From Deltaproteobacteria bacterium (GTDB lineage: Bacteria; Desulfobacterota; Desulfobacteria; Desulfobacterales; SpSt-501), in NCBI GenBank assembly GCA_016219005.1, contig JACRCN010000048.1:1-44100 (forward strand): a stretch of 44,100 nt of DNA. Direction: 5' to 3'. The notes beneath the pieces are model-generated. The model made no database searches, was not told the origin of the DNA, and worked only from the letters and a program-made list of their open reading frames with translations. Within the stretch, counting starts at the first letter, position 1. The number at the start of each line of letters is the position of its first letter. The position numbers were made by a program, and so were the translations under genes. This document shows, piece after piece, positions 25,784 to 33,032 of the stretch.

Positions 25784-26572
25784 GTGGCCTCGAACTACTC
25801 CCGCCTGGAGATGATGGTGGTCGCTGCGAGCCGGCTTCTCCGCAACGGTGAAAGGGTATTGGTGGGAACCGGAATACCGCTGGTAGCCGCCATCCTGGCC
25901 AAAAAGACCCACGCCCGCGACATGGTGATGATGATGGAGGCGGTCGCCTTCGACAGCAATCCGGAGGCGCTGCCGTTCTGCGTTGCCGACCCGCGGGCCG
26001 TCTACCGCACGACCTGGACGCCTACATCCGCCGAGGTCATGGGCCATTTCCTGCAGAGCGGCAAGATCGACGTCGGCTTTTTGGGCGGGGCCCAGGTGGA
26101 CCGGTACGGAAACCTGAACTCAACCTGCATCGGCCCCTACCACCGGCCCGAAAAACGCTTCGAGGGCTCGGGCGGCGCCAGCGACATCGCCTCGCTGGCC
26201 AAACGCACCATCATCATCATGAACCACGAGAAGCGCCGCTTCGTCGATCGCGTCGACTACATCAGCAGCCCGGGATGGAAGTGCCGCGCGCTCGACTGGA
26301 AATCCGATACAATGCGCGCCAATGTGGGCCTCAACGGGGGGCCATATGCCGTCGTGTCGACGCTCGGGGTGATGAAATTCGACGAGCAAAGCAAAGAAAT
26401 GTATGCGGATACCTATTACGATGACCTGGGGGTCTCGATCGGCGACATTCGCGGCATGACCGAATTCGAGATCGATGTGTCCCGCGCCCGGCCGATGGCC
26501 CCGCCCCTGCCTGAAGAACTGGGCGTTTTGAGGGAAAAGGTCGACCCCGAGGGGATCTATATGCGTTATTGA
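25784..26572 (+). CDS. CoA-transferase subunit B (glutaconate CoA-transferase-like)
   Basis: Beta chain of the same family I CoA-transferase, 262 residues, GctB-like. Sequence marks include the opening LEMMVVAASRLLRNGERVLV, GTGIPLVAAILAK, VGFLGGAQVDRYGNLNSTCI, GGASDIASLAKRTIIIM and AVVSTLGVMKFDEQSKEM. The acidic position in MMMEAVAF is where this family usually has its CoA-accepting Glu; I assign that tentatively. GTG 25784 is preferred because AGGAGG lies nine bases before it and it follows the stop of subunit A by one base, implying translational coupling. A TTG 18 bases upstream lies before the ribosome site. Confidence 0.88.
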   Translation: MASNYSRLEMMVVAASRLLRNGERVLVGTGIPLVAAILAKKTHARDMVMMMEAVAFDSNPEALPFCVADPRAVYRTTWTPTSAEVMGHFLQSGKIDVGFLGGAQVDRYGNLNSTCIGPYHRPEKRFEGSGGASDIASLAKRTIIIMNHEKRRFVDRVDYISSPGWKCRALDWKSDTMRANVGLNGGPYAVVSTLGVMKFDEQSKEMYADTYYDDLGVSIGDIRGMTEFEIDVSRARPMAPPLPEELGVLREKVDPEGIYMRY

Positions 26573-26659
26573 GACGGCTCGCACCTGAAAGCCCCACCCT
26601 CGAAGCAAAATAGAGATGATCAGCCCGGACTTTCAGAAACCGACGACAGGAGAGGAATT

Positions 26660-28360
26660 ATGTCCGTCAAGAAAGACCCTCTTTTCAATGAAGACAGCAT
26701 CAACCGGATCGAGACCGACCGGAGCACGTGGTTCGACACCGCCCTAAGCGAAACCGACCGGGCGGCGGAAGGAAGCTTCTTTACCCACTCCGGGATTCCC
26801 GTGAAGCTTCTTTTCACGCCGGCCGACATCAAGCACATGAACCACGCCCGGGACCTGGGGTTCCCCGGACAACCGCCCTTCGTCCGCGGCGTCTACCCCA
26901 ATATGTACCGCGGCCGCCTGTTCACGGTGCGCCAGTTGGCCGGGCTGGGGGCGCCCGAGGACTGCAACCTGCGGATCAAATACCTGTTGGATCACGGGGC
27001 TACCGGCGTCAACATTCTCTTTGACCTGCCCACCATCCGCGGCTACAACTCCGACGACCCCGAAGCCGAGGGCAACGTGGGCGCCTGCGGGGCGGCGGTC
27101 GATTCGATCTGGGACATCGACGCCTATTTCAAGGACATCGACCTGGGAAAGGTCAGCACCTCGATCGTCACCCATCTGCCCAGCACCAGCATTGTCATCC
27201 CCGGCATGTACTTCGCCGTGGCCGAACAACGCGGAACCCCGTGGAACCGGGTCGCCGGAACGTGTCAGAACGACTTCATCATGGAAACCTGTGTCGGCAG
27301 CGCCCCCGAGATCCTGCCGCCGGCGGCCTCGTTCCGGCTTCAATGCGACGTCGTGGAATGGATCTGCAAGAACGTCCCGCGATGGAACCCCATCAGCTAC
27401 AACGGGTACAACCTGCGCGAGGCGGGAACCGACGCCGTGCAGGAGGTAGCCATTGCCATTTCCAACGCCATCGCCACGGCCGAGGAGTTGATCCGGCGCG
27501 GCATGCACATCGACGACTTTGCGCCGCGCATGTCGTTCTTCTGGGACCTTCACAACGACTTCTTCGAGGAAATCGCGAAGTGCCGCGCCAGCCGCAAGGT
27601 GTGGCACCAGATCATGAAAGAGCGCTTCGGCGCCAAGAATAAGAAATCGCTGCTCATGCGGTTCCACGTGCAGACCGCAGGAGTGACCTTGCCGGCGACC
27701 GAACCGTACAACAATATCGCCCGCTCGGCGCTTCAGGGACTCGCCGCCGTCCTGGGCGGCTGCCAATCCCTGCACATCGACTCCTACGATGAAGCCTATT
27801 CCGCGCCGACCGAGGAGGCGGCCCTGATTTCCCTGCGGACCCAGCAGATCATCCAAACGGAAACCGGAATCGTCAATACGGTAGATCCGCTGGCCGGATC
27901 CTACTATGTCGAGTATCTGACCGATCAGATGGCCCAACGAATCCTGGCTGCCATTCAGAAGATCGAAGACATGGGCGGGCTGGTCAAAGCGGTCGAAAGC
28001 GGCTGGCTGCATCGCGAGATCAGCGCCTACAACTACAAACACCAGCGGTCCATCGAAACCGGCGAGACCAAGGTGGTCGGGGTGAACTACCAGCCGGCCG
28101 AAAAGGACACCTGCTGCAGCATCAACGTGTTCAAATACCCCGAGACGTACACCCGCCAGAAAACCAAGCTGGAGCGGTTGCGCGGAGAGCGCGATTCGAA
28201 AAAAGTCAAGGAGCGTCTGGCCGTCATCCGCGACAAATGCCACAGCGATGAAAACCTCTATCCCTACACGATCGCGGCGGTGAAACACCTGGCGACCCTC
28301 GGCGAGATCGAGGATGTCTTCAGGGAAGAATTCGGACTGTGGGCGTTTCCGCTTTACTAA
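26660..28360 (+). CDS. B12-dependent acyl-CoA mutase, large (catalytic) subunit, atypical
   Basis: Radical carbon-skeleton mutase of 566 residues with only the catalytic TIM-barrel part; the B12 domain is the next gene. It is clearly in the methylmalonyl-CoA mutase family (RGVYPNMYRGRLFTVRQLAG, FDLPTIRGYNSDDP, FAPRMSFFW, TEPYNNIARS, DPLAGSYYVEYLTD). Compared with human or Propionibacterium enzymes, the carboxylate-binding Arg (Gln in isobutyryl-CoA mutase) is absent from TCQNDFIMETCVGSAPE, around Gly213 with one inserted residue. The near-invariant active-site His is Asn251 (ISYNGYNLREAG). The Tyr of MY is kept (Tyr83), and Leu120 replaces a small residue. The substrate is therefore probably not methylmalonyl-CoA. 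AGGAGAGG lies just before ATG 26660. Confidence 0.9.
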   Translation: MSVKKDPLFNEDSINRIETDRSTWFDTALSETDRAAEGSFFTHSGIPVKLLFTPADIKHMNHARDLGFPGQPPFVRGVYPNMYRGRLFTVRQLAGLGAPEDCNLRIKYLLDHGATGVNILFDLPTIRGYNSDDPEAEGNVGACGAAVDSIWDIDAYFKDIDLGKVSTSIVTHLPSTSIVIPGMYFAVAEQRGTPWNRVAGTCQNDFIMETCVGSAPEILPPAASFRLQCDVVEWICKNVPRWNPISYNGYNLREAGTDAVQEVAIAISNAIATAEELIRRGMHIDDFAPRMSFFWDLHNDFFEEIAKCRASRKVWHQIMKERFGAKNKKSLLMRFHVQTAGVTLPATEPYNNIARSALQGLAAVLGGCQSLHIDSYDEAYSAPTEEAALISLRTQQIIQTETGIVNTVDPLAGSYYVEYLTDQMAQRILAAIQKIEDMGGLVKAVESGWLHREISAYNYKHQRSIETGETKVVGVNYQPAEKDTCCSINVFKYPETYTRQKTKLERLRGERDSKKVKERLAVIRDKCHSDENLYPYTIAAVKHLATLGEIEDVFREEFGLWAFPLY

Positions 28361-28383
28361 AACCTGCTTCAAGAGGAAATCAC

Positions 28384-28800
28384 ATGGCACGCAAAGTGAG
28401 AGTGGTCATGGCCAAGTTGGGCTTGGACATCCATTGGCGGGGCGTCTATCTCGTCTCCCAATTTTTGAAAGATGCGGGCATGGAGGTGGTCTACCTCGGC
28501 AACCAGTTCCCGGAGCAGATCGTAGAGGCGGCACTGGAGGAGGATGCGGACATCGTGGGCCTGAGCTCCCTCAGCGGGAATCACATGACCCTCGGCCCCA
28601 AGGTGGTGCGGCTGCTCAAGGAAAAGGGCCTCGACAACGTCAAGGTATACATGGGCGGGGTGATGGCGCCGGACGATGCCGACACGCTGGAAAAAGAGCA
28701 CGGCATTCAAAAGGTCTTTCTACCGGACACCCCCATGGAAAAAATCGTCAACCACATGTACGCGAGCGTCGGGATCCCGAGGCCTCAGCGTCAAGCCTGA
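28384..28800 (+). CDS. Acyl-CoA mutase small (cobalamin-binding) subunit
   Basis: Stand-alone B12-binding Rossmann domain of 138 residues, the partner of the large subunit just upstream. The base-off, His-on motif is intact: Asp15-x-His17-x-x-Gly20 in LGLDIHWRGVYLV, with the preceding Lys11. GLSSLSGNHM and VYMGGVMAPDD form the rest of the nucleotide-tail pocket. ATG 28384 has GAGG seven bases upstream and lies 23 bases after the mutase stop. Separate large and small subunits resemble isobutyryl- and 2-hydroxyisobutyryl-CoA mutases rather than fused MutB. Confidence 0.93.
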   Translation: MARKVRVVMAKLGLDIHWRGVYLVSQFLKDAGMEVVYLGNQFPEQIVEAALEEDADIVGLSSLSGNHMTLGPKVVRLLKEKGLDNVKVYMGGVMAPDDADTLEKEHGIQKVFLPDTPMEKIVNHMYASVGIPRPQRQA

Positions 28801-28809
28801 TAGGACTCC

Positions 28810-29802
28810 GTGTACGACCTGCAAGCGCTGATTGAAAGATGTCTTCAGGGGGACAAGCTGGCAACCGCTCGTCTGATTTCCCTTATCGAGCGGGGGGACC
28901 CGGCGACACCCTTCATCCTGGAGCGCATCTACCCCCACACCGGCCAGGCCTACACCATCGGCATCACGGGGCCACCCGGGGCCGGCAAGAGCACCCTGCT
29001 GGACCGGCTGGTGCAAAAGTTCTGCAGTCAACAATATGCAGTCGGAGTCATCGCGGTGGATCCCGCCAGCCCTTTCGCTGGAGGGGCGCTTCTCGGCGAT
29101 CGCATCCGCATGAAATTCGACCGGCGTAATCAGGACTGTTTTTTCAGGAGCATGAGCGCGGGCAAGGCCATGGGCGGCCTCGCCCGGGCGACACAGGACG
29201 TCGCCCGGGTGCTTGAGGCCAGCGGCCGACGGATCATCCTCATCGAAACGGTTGGCGTGGGGCAGTCCGAGTTGGACGTCGCCAAGGCGACCGACACGGT
29301 GCTGGTCGTCTTGACCCCCGACGCCGGCGACAGCATCCAGGTGATGAAAGCCGGCCTGCTGGAGATCGCGGATGTGTATGCCATCAACAAGTCCGACCGC
29401 CCCGGAGCCGACAGCCTGTCGCTCGCCCTGCAAGGAATGCTCGACCGCAAGGCCATGATCGACGCCGGGCCGTCCTGGCGACCGCCGATATGCCCGACCT
29501 CGGCCGCGTTCGGCCATGGGGTTCGGAACCTGTACGAAAGTCTCTGGAGCCACCACGACCACCTTCAGAAGAATTCGATGCTGGAAGAGCGGCGGAAATC
29601 ACGGCTCAAAGAGGAACTGCTGAAAAAAATTGAGGAAGAGCTGGCACGCGTTGTGGGGAAAGACCTTCTGTGCAAGGTTGAAGCAGCCGGCGGATTGGAC
29701 GACGTGTGGGCCCGGAAAGTGGACCCTCTGACCATGGCGCGGAGGATTGTCGCCGCACGGTTCGAAGAAAGGGCTGACGCAAAAAATTTCCCTGGCGATT
29801 AG
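28810..29802 (+). CDS. meaB: MeaB/ArgK-type GTPase, mutase chaperone
   Basis: G3E-family GTPase of 330 residues that gates cobalamin loading and protects B12-dependent acyl-CoA mutases. Walker A is GPPGAGKST (54-62), the switch region carries VIAVDPASPFAGGALLGDRI, the DxxG-like region is ILIETVGVGQSELDVA, and the base-recognition motif is AINKSD. The C-terminal dimerisation arm (KVEAAGGLDDVWARKVDPLT) is present. The start is GTG 28810, nine bases after the small-subunit stop, with AGGA just upstream. Its position confirms that the preceding genes make a functional B12 mutase. Confidence 0.94.
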   Translation: MYDLQALIERCLQGDKLATARLISLIERGDPATPFILERIYPHTGQAYTIGITGPPGAGKSTLLDRLVQKFCSQQYAVGVIAVDPASPFAGGALLGDRIRMKFDRRNQDCFFRSMSAGKAMGGLARATQDVARVLEASGRRIILIETVGVGQSELDVAKATDTVLVVLTPDAGDSIQVMKAGLLEIADVYAINKSDRPGADSLSLALQGMLDRKAMIDAGPSWRPPICPTSAAFGHGVRNLYESLWSHHDHLQKNSMLEERRKSRLKEELLKKIEEELARVVGKDLLCKVEAAGGLDDVWARKVDPLTMARRIVAARFEERADAKNFPGD

Positions 29803-29832
29803 ATGTGCCAACTCGTGTTCGACTCACGCCGA

Positions 29833-29862
29833 CCGGGCTGCGTGCCGCGGCGGGCAGCCCGG
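29833..29862. repeat. Strong hairpin between meaB and the dehydrogenase gene
   Basis: CCGGGCTGC (29833-29841) and GCAGCCCGG (29854-29862) form a perfect 9-bp stem with a 12-base loop. No T run follows, so it is not a standard terminator. It may stabilise or process the operon mRNA. Confidence 0.5.
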
Positions 29863-29969
29863 CCGGCTTATTCCGGATACCTTGAAAATTTGGCCGGTTT
29901 AATTTGCCGGAGTAAAACAGGCGGTTTCAAAATTGTGTCTCTCATTTTTCTCGCAGAAAGGAAATCATC

Positions 29970-30764
29970 ATGTTGGACGTCAGAGGCGCGGTTGCGGTGA
30001 TCACGGGCGGGGCCAGCGGCATCGGCGAAACCGTGGCGAAGTATTGGGTGAAACAGGGCGGCAGGGTGGTGCTTGGGGATGTCTCCCCCGATGGCCTTGG
30101 CCGCGTTGAGAGCGACATCATCCAGATGGGGGGAGAAGCCGCGGTACTCGTCTGCAACGTGACCCGCGAAGACGACTGCGCAGCCCTGGCCAAACTGGCG
30201 ATCGACCGTTTCGGCGCGATCAACCTGGTGCTCCCTTGTGCGGGGATCATCAAGGACGGTCTTTTTCTATCACCGGATCGCGAGACCGGCAAAGTCATCA
30301 AAAAAATGGCGCTCGACCAGTTCCAGGCCGTCATCAACATCAACCTGACCGGTGTTTTTCTGACCGTGCGCGAGTGCGCAGAGCAGATGATCAACAACCG
30401 CTGCAAGGGATTGATCTGTCTGATCTCATCCACGGGCTCCCTGGGCACAGCCGGCCAGATCAATTATTCATCGACGAAGGCGGCCATGTCGGTGATGCCC
30501 AAGGTGATCACGGCCGAGTTCTTCAGGAGGAACATCTCCGGCATGATCCGGTGCGTGGCCGTCGCCCCCGGCTATGTCGGCACGGCCATGGTGAAGGGCA
30601 TGAACCAGAAGGCCCTGGATTCGATAATCGAAAATGTGCCCATCGGCCGCCTGGTGGAACCGGAGGAAGTGGCCAGCCTTATCACCGAGCTTTACCGGAA
30701 CGAAGCCCTATCGGGCGATGTCTATTTCATCCATGGCGGTCTGCGGTTAGGCTCCAAGGGTTAA
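29970..30764 (+). CDS. Short-chain dehydrogenase/reductase
   Basis: NAD(P)-dependent oxidoreductase of the classical SDR fold, 264 residues. The cofactor motif is GGASGIGE near residue 13, followed by LPCAGI in place of NAG, the catalytic Ser in ISSTGSLGTAGQ and the Tyr-x3-Lys in NYSSTKAA, then VAPGYVGTAM. Asp in VVLGDVSPD after the second strand favours NAD over NADP. AAGGA lies seven bases before ATG 29970. It is the last gene in the run after meaB, 167 bases on, and could oxidise a hydroxyacyl-CoA product of the pathway. A FabG-like role cannot be excluded. Confidence 0.87.
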   Translation: MLDVRGAVAVITGGASGIGETVAKYWVKQGGRVVLGDVSPDGLGRVESDIIQMGGEAAVLVCNVTREDDCAALAKLAIDRFGAINLVLPCAGIIKDGLFLSPDRETGKVIKKMALDQFQAVININLTGVFLTVRECAEQMINNRCKGLICLISSTGSLGTAGQINYSSTKAAMSVMPKVITAEFFRRNISGMIRCVAVAPGYVGTAMVKGMNQKALDSIIENVPIGRLVEPEEVASLITELYRNEALSGDVYFIHGGLRLGSKG

Positions 30765-30801
30765 CGGGCTTCCAGGCGGTTTTTCGGCAGCGATTTACCG
30801 G

Positions 30802-31824
30802 CTACTGGAAAAAATTCATGTTGGGAGCGGCCGCCAGATCCGGCGGGGAGGCAAAGAAAGCATCGACTGCGGCCGCGATCTGCGCCAGGCTGCCGGCGTT
30901 CTGGACGCGGCTGTAGAGGGTGTGCCCGAAAGAAAAATTGGCGGCAAAATAGAGGGTGAATTTGCGATATCGGCGCGCTGCGGCCCTCTCGTCGAAGTGC
31001 CGGGCCATGAGACCGAGAAGCATCTTCGCAGTGGCATGGAAGATCTCCGGCCCCGGCGTGGCCCCTCCGGTCCATTCGGCGAAAACCCAGGGCCGGGCGA
31101 CGGCGATCCTTCCCAGCGCAACCCCGTCGCAGCCCGTCATCCGGATCATCCGCCGGCAGGCATCCGGGTCGAATACGTCGCCGTTGCCGAAAACGGGGAT
31201 CTTCAGGGCCTGCTTGACCAGCCCGATATATTCCCAGCGCGGGGGCCGGGCCCGCCGGTCCGGGGCGACCCGTGGATGAAACGTCACCGCGTCGGCCCCG
31301 GCCTCCTCGAAACGCCGGGCCAGGGCGACCGCGGCCTCGGGGCGGTCCTGCCAGCCGGTGCGGAACTTGACGAGCACGGGCACCGAGACCGCCTTGCGGA
31401 TCCTTTCCACGATCGCTCCGGCCACGTCGGGCGCCTTCAGCACGGCCGCGCCGCAGCTGCGGCGGCAGATGATGCTGTTGGCGCAGCCGAAATTCACGTC
31501 CACTCCGAAGAAGCCCTCGGCCTCAATCCGCCGGGCAGCCTCCGCCATGCGCCCCGGCTCCGACCCGAGGATCTGGCACACCAGCAGGGGCAACTCCTCG
31601 TCCCGCCACTTGAAAAACGCGGAAACATGGCGGTTTTCGGTGGGAATCGTCTTGGCACTGCACATCTCGGAGAAAAGCAGCCCGAATCCGCCGAAGCCGC
31701 TCAGAAGTTCGCGGAAGGCGGTGTGACCGAGATAGGTCATGGGCGCAAATACCAGCCGCTTCGGTATGGTTTTCCCCCCGATGCAAAGCGGTTGGTTGAG
31801 ATATGCGGCCAGATCGAATTCCAT
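30802..31824 (-). CDS. tRNA-dihydrouridine synthase family protein
   Basis: FMN-dependent enzyme reducing uridine to dihydrouridine in the tRNA D loop; 340 residues. The barrel starts RLVFAPMTYLGHTAFRELL. The catalytic loop is VDVNFGCANSIICRRSCGAA, with the catalytic Cys but Ala where nearly all Dus proteins have Pro (GCP). Further marks are VPVLVKFRTGW, the FHPR motif (usually VHGR), IPVFGNGDVF for FMN phosphate and GVALGRIAVARPWVF. The differences suggest a divergent Dus branch. It converges on the dehydrogenase with a 37-base gap. Confidence 0.85.
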   Translation of the reverse strand: MEFDLAAYLNQPLCIGGKTIPKRLVFAPMTYLGHTAFRELLSGFGGFGLLFSEMCSAKTIPTENRHVSAFFKWRDEELPLLVCQILGSEPGRMAEAARRIEAEGFFGVDVNFGCANSIICRRSCGAAVLKAPDVAGAIVERIRKAVSVPVLVKFRTGWQDRPEAAVALARRFEEAGADAVTFHPRVAPDRRARPPRWEYIGLVKQALKIPVFGNGDVFDPDACRRMIRMTGCDGVALGRIAVARPWVFAEWTGGATPGPEIFHATAKMLLGLMARHFDERAAARRYRKFTLYFAANFSFGHTLYSRVQNAGSLAQIAAAVDAFFASPPDLAAAPNMNFFQ

Positions 31825-31925
31825 GTTGGTTGAACCCCTGGGCTTCGCCTTCGTACCCTTGAACCCTGTCTTTTTTTAATATACACAGTCGGCAGAACGA
31901 TTTGCAACCGGAGATTGGAACGGCC

Positions 31926-32120
31926 ATGTCTATCCGTTTGCTCGCAAAGGACCTCTACCGTCTCCACCAGGAGGTCGAAAGACTGGAATCGGAACTCGCC
32001 TTGGCACCGCTGGGGAAACAAGAGGCGATCCGGACCAAACTCCGCCAGACCCGCGCCGAACGCGATCGTCTGCGTGCGGCACTCGACGGCCGGAAGGATT
32101 CTCCCCACCAGGGGCGCTGA
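31926..32120 (+). CDS. Small coiled-coil protein
   Basis: A 64-residue, highly charged protein (MSIRLLAKDLYRLHQEVERL, then two helices rich in Arg, Glu and Leu ending RDRLRAALDGRKD) with heptad-like leucine spacing, so probably a short helical hairpin or coiled coil. ATG 31926 is preferred; a TTG at 31902 would add eight residues lacking the same character. It is divergent from the Dus gene. I recall similar small proteins in related bacteria but know no function. It might bind nucleic acid or act as a subunit of a larger complex; this is not shown by the sequence. Confidence 0.6.
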   Translation: MSIRLLAKDLYRLHQEVERLESELALAPLGKQEAIRTKLRQTRAERDRLRAALDGRKDSPHQGR

Positions 32121-32169
32121 AGTCCCCAGGCGTTCGAACCGGATATCGGGCGCATAGTCCGCGGCTGCA

Positions 32170-32198
32170 TTGACATGCCCCGCCATACGGTATAGATA
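32170..32198 (+). promoter_or_regulatory. Sigma-70 type promoter before the phosphatidyltransferase gene
   Basis: TTGACA (32170-32175) and TAGATA (32193-32198) are 17 bases apart, about 95 bases before the CDP-alcohol phosphatidyltransferase ATG. Confidence 0.5.
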
Positions 32199-32294
32199 TT
32201 CAGAGGTTAGTAAAGATCCAAAAGGCTTTGCGGTTCCGGGAAACCGGTATTCCGGCCCGCCCAGGAATCCGAACGCCTGTACAAGGGCCTACCG

Positions 32295-32966
32295 ATGACG
32301 CCACCCAACCGACGGCTGATCCCCGAGCGCATTCAAAATGCCTACATGCGGCTGATCGCACCGCTGATCCGCTTGTTCACCCGCTGGGGGTTGAACCCGA
32401 ACACCTTCACTGTCGCCGGCGTCATCATCACTTCTTTCGCGGCGGTCGCCTTCTTCATGCAAAGTCCGCGCCTCGGGGGGTTTCTCGTGCTGCTCGGCGG
32501 CCTGTGCGACTCCATCGACGGCAGCCTGGCCCGCAATTCGGGTAAGGCCTCCCGCTTCGGGGCACTGCTGGATTCCTCGGTGGATCGGTACGCCGAGTTC
32601 GCCATGCTCTTCGGCATCGGCGGCTATTTTCTGCTGACCCGGGATTATTTCAGCTCGGCTGGAACATTCCTGGCACTCTGCGGCTCCTTCATGGTGAGTT
32701 ACACGCGGGCGCGGGCCGAAAGCCTCGGCTTCGCCGCAAAGGTGGGCATCATGCAGCGGCCGGAACGCATCGTCTTCCTGGGAGCGGGCGCGCTGATTCA
32801 CCCGGTGGCACTGACGATCGCCATCTGGATGGTCGCCGTTTTCGCCAACTTCACGGCGCTGCAGCGTCTCCGGTTTGCATTCAAGCAGGATTCAGGGCCC
32901 CCGCATCCCCATAAAAAGGAAGACCCCAAGCTCAAGTCCGTACCCGTCACCAAGGCAGAGACCTGA
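32295..32966 (+). CDS. CDP-alcohol phosphatidyltransferase
   Basis: Integral membrane enzyme of 223 residues that joins a CDP-activated lipid to an alcohol. The family signature DG-x2-AR-x8-G-x3-D-x3-D is complete in CDSIDGSLARNSGKAS followed by RFGALLDSSVDR. Hydrophobic segments before and after make about six membrane helices. The KVGIMQRPERIV stretch resembles inositol-phosphate-type synthases more than PgsA or PssA, so an inositol-phosphate or similar polar head group is my guess. The charged tail after residue 200 is probably cytoplasmic. The gene lies 58-67 bases before the flavoprotein gene and is probably cotranscribed with it. Confidence 0.88.
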   Translation: MTPPNRRLIPERIQNAYMRLIAPLIRLFTRWGLNPNTFTVAGVIITSFAAVAFFMQSPRLGGFLVLLGGLCDSIDGSLARNSGKASRFGALLDSSVDRYAEFAMLFGIGGYFLLTRDYFSSAGTFLALCGSFMVSYTRARAESLGFAAKVGIMQRPERIVFLGAGALIHPVALTIAIWMVAVFANFTALQRLRFAFKQDSGPPHPHKKEDPKLKSVPVTKAET

Positions 32967-33032
32967 CAGGGAGCCCAACCCCGCCGACTCGTCCGCTGGA
33001 TCGTTCCGGGAACCCTTTGCCAAGTGGAATCG

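Noticed and set aside
26744-28390. 548-codon minus-strand open frame opposite the mutase
   Set aside because: It is a shadow frame of GC-rich coding DNA. The plus strand has full mutase homology, and the minus translation is low-complexity without domains.
26660-28800. Assignment of the mutase pair as 2-hydroxyisobutyryl-CoA mutase for acetone or 2-hydroxyisobutyrate use
   Set aside because: Subunit sizes and gene order fit, but that enzyme has Ile and Asp at the positions that are Tyr83 and Leu120 here, and keeps the active-site His that is Asn251 here.
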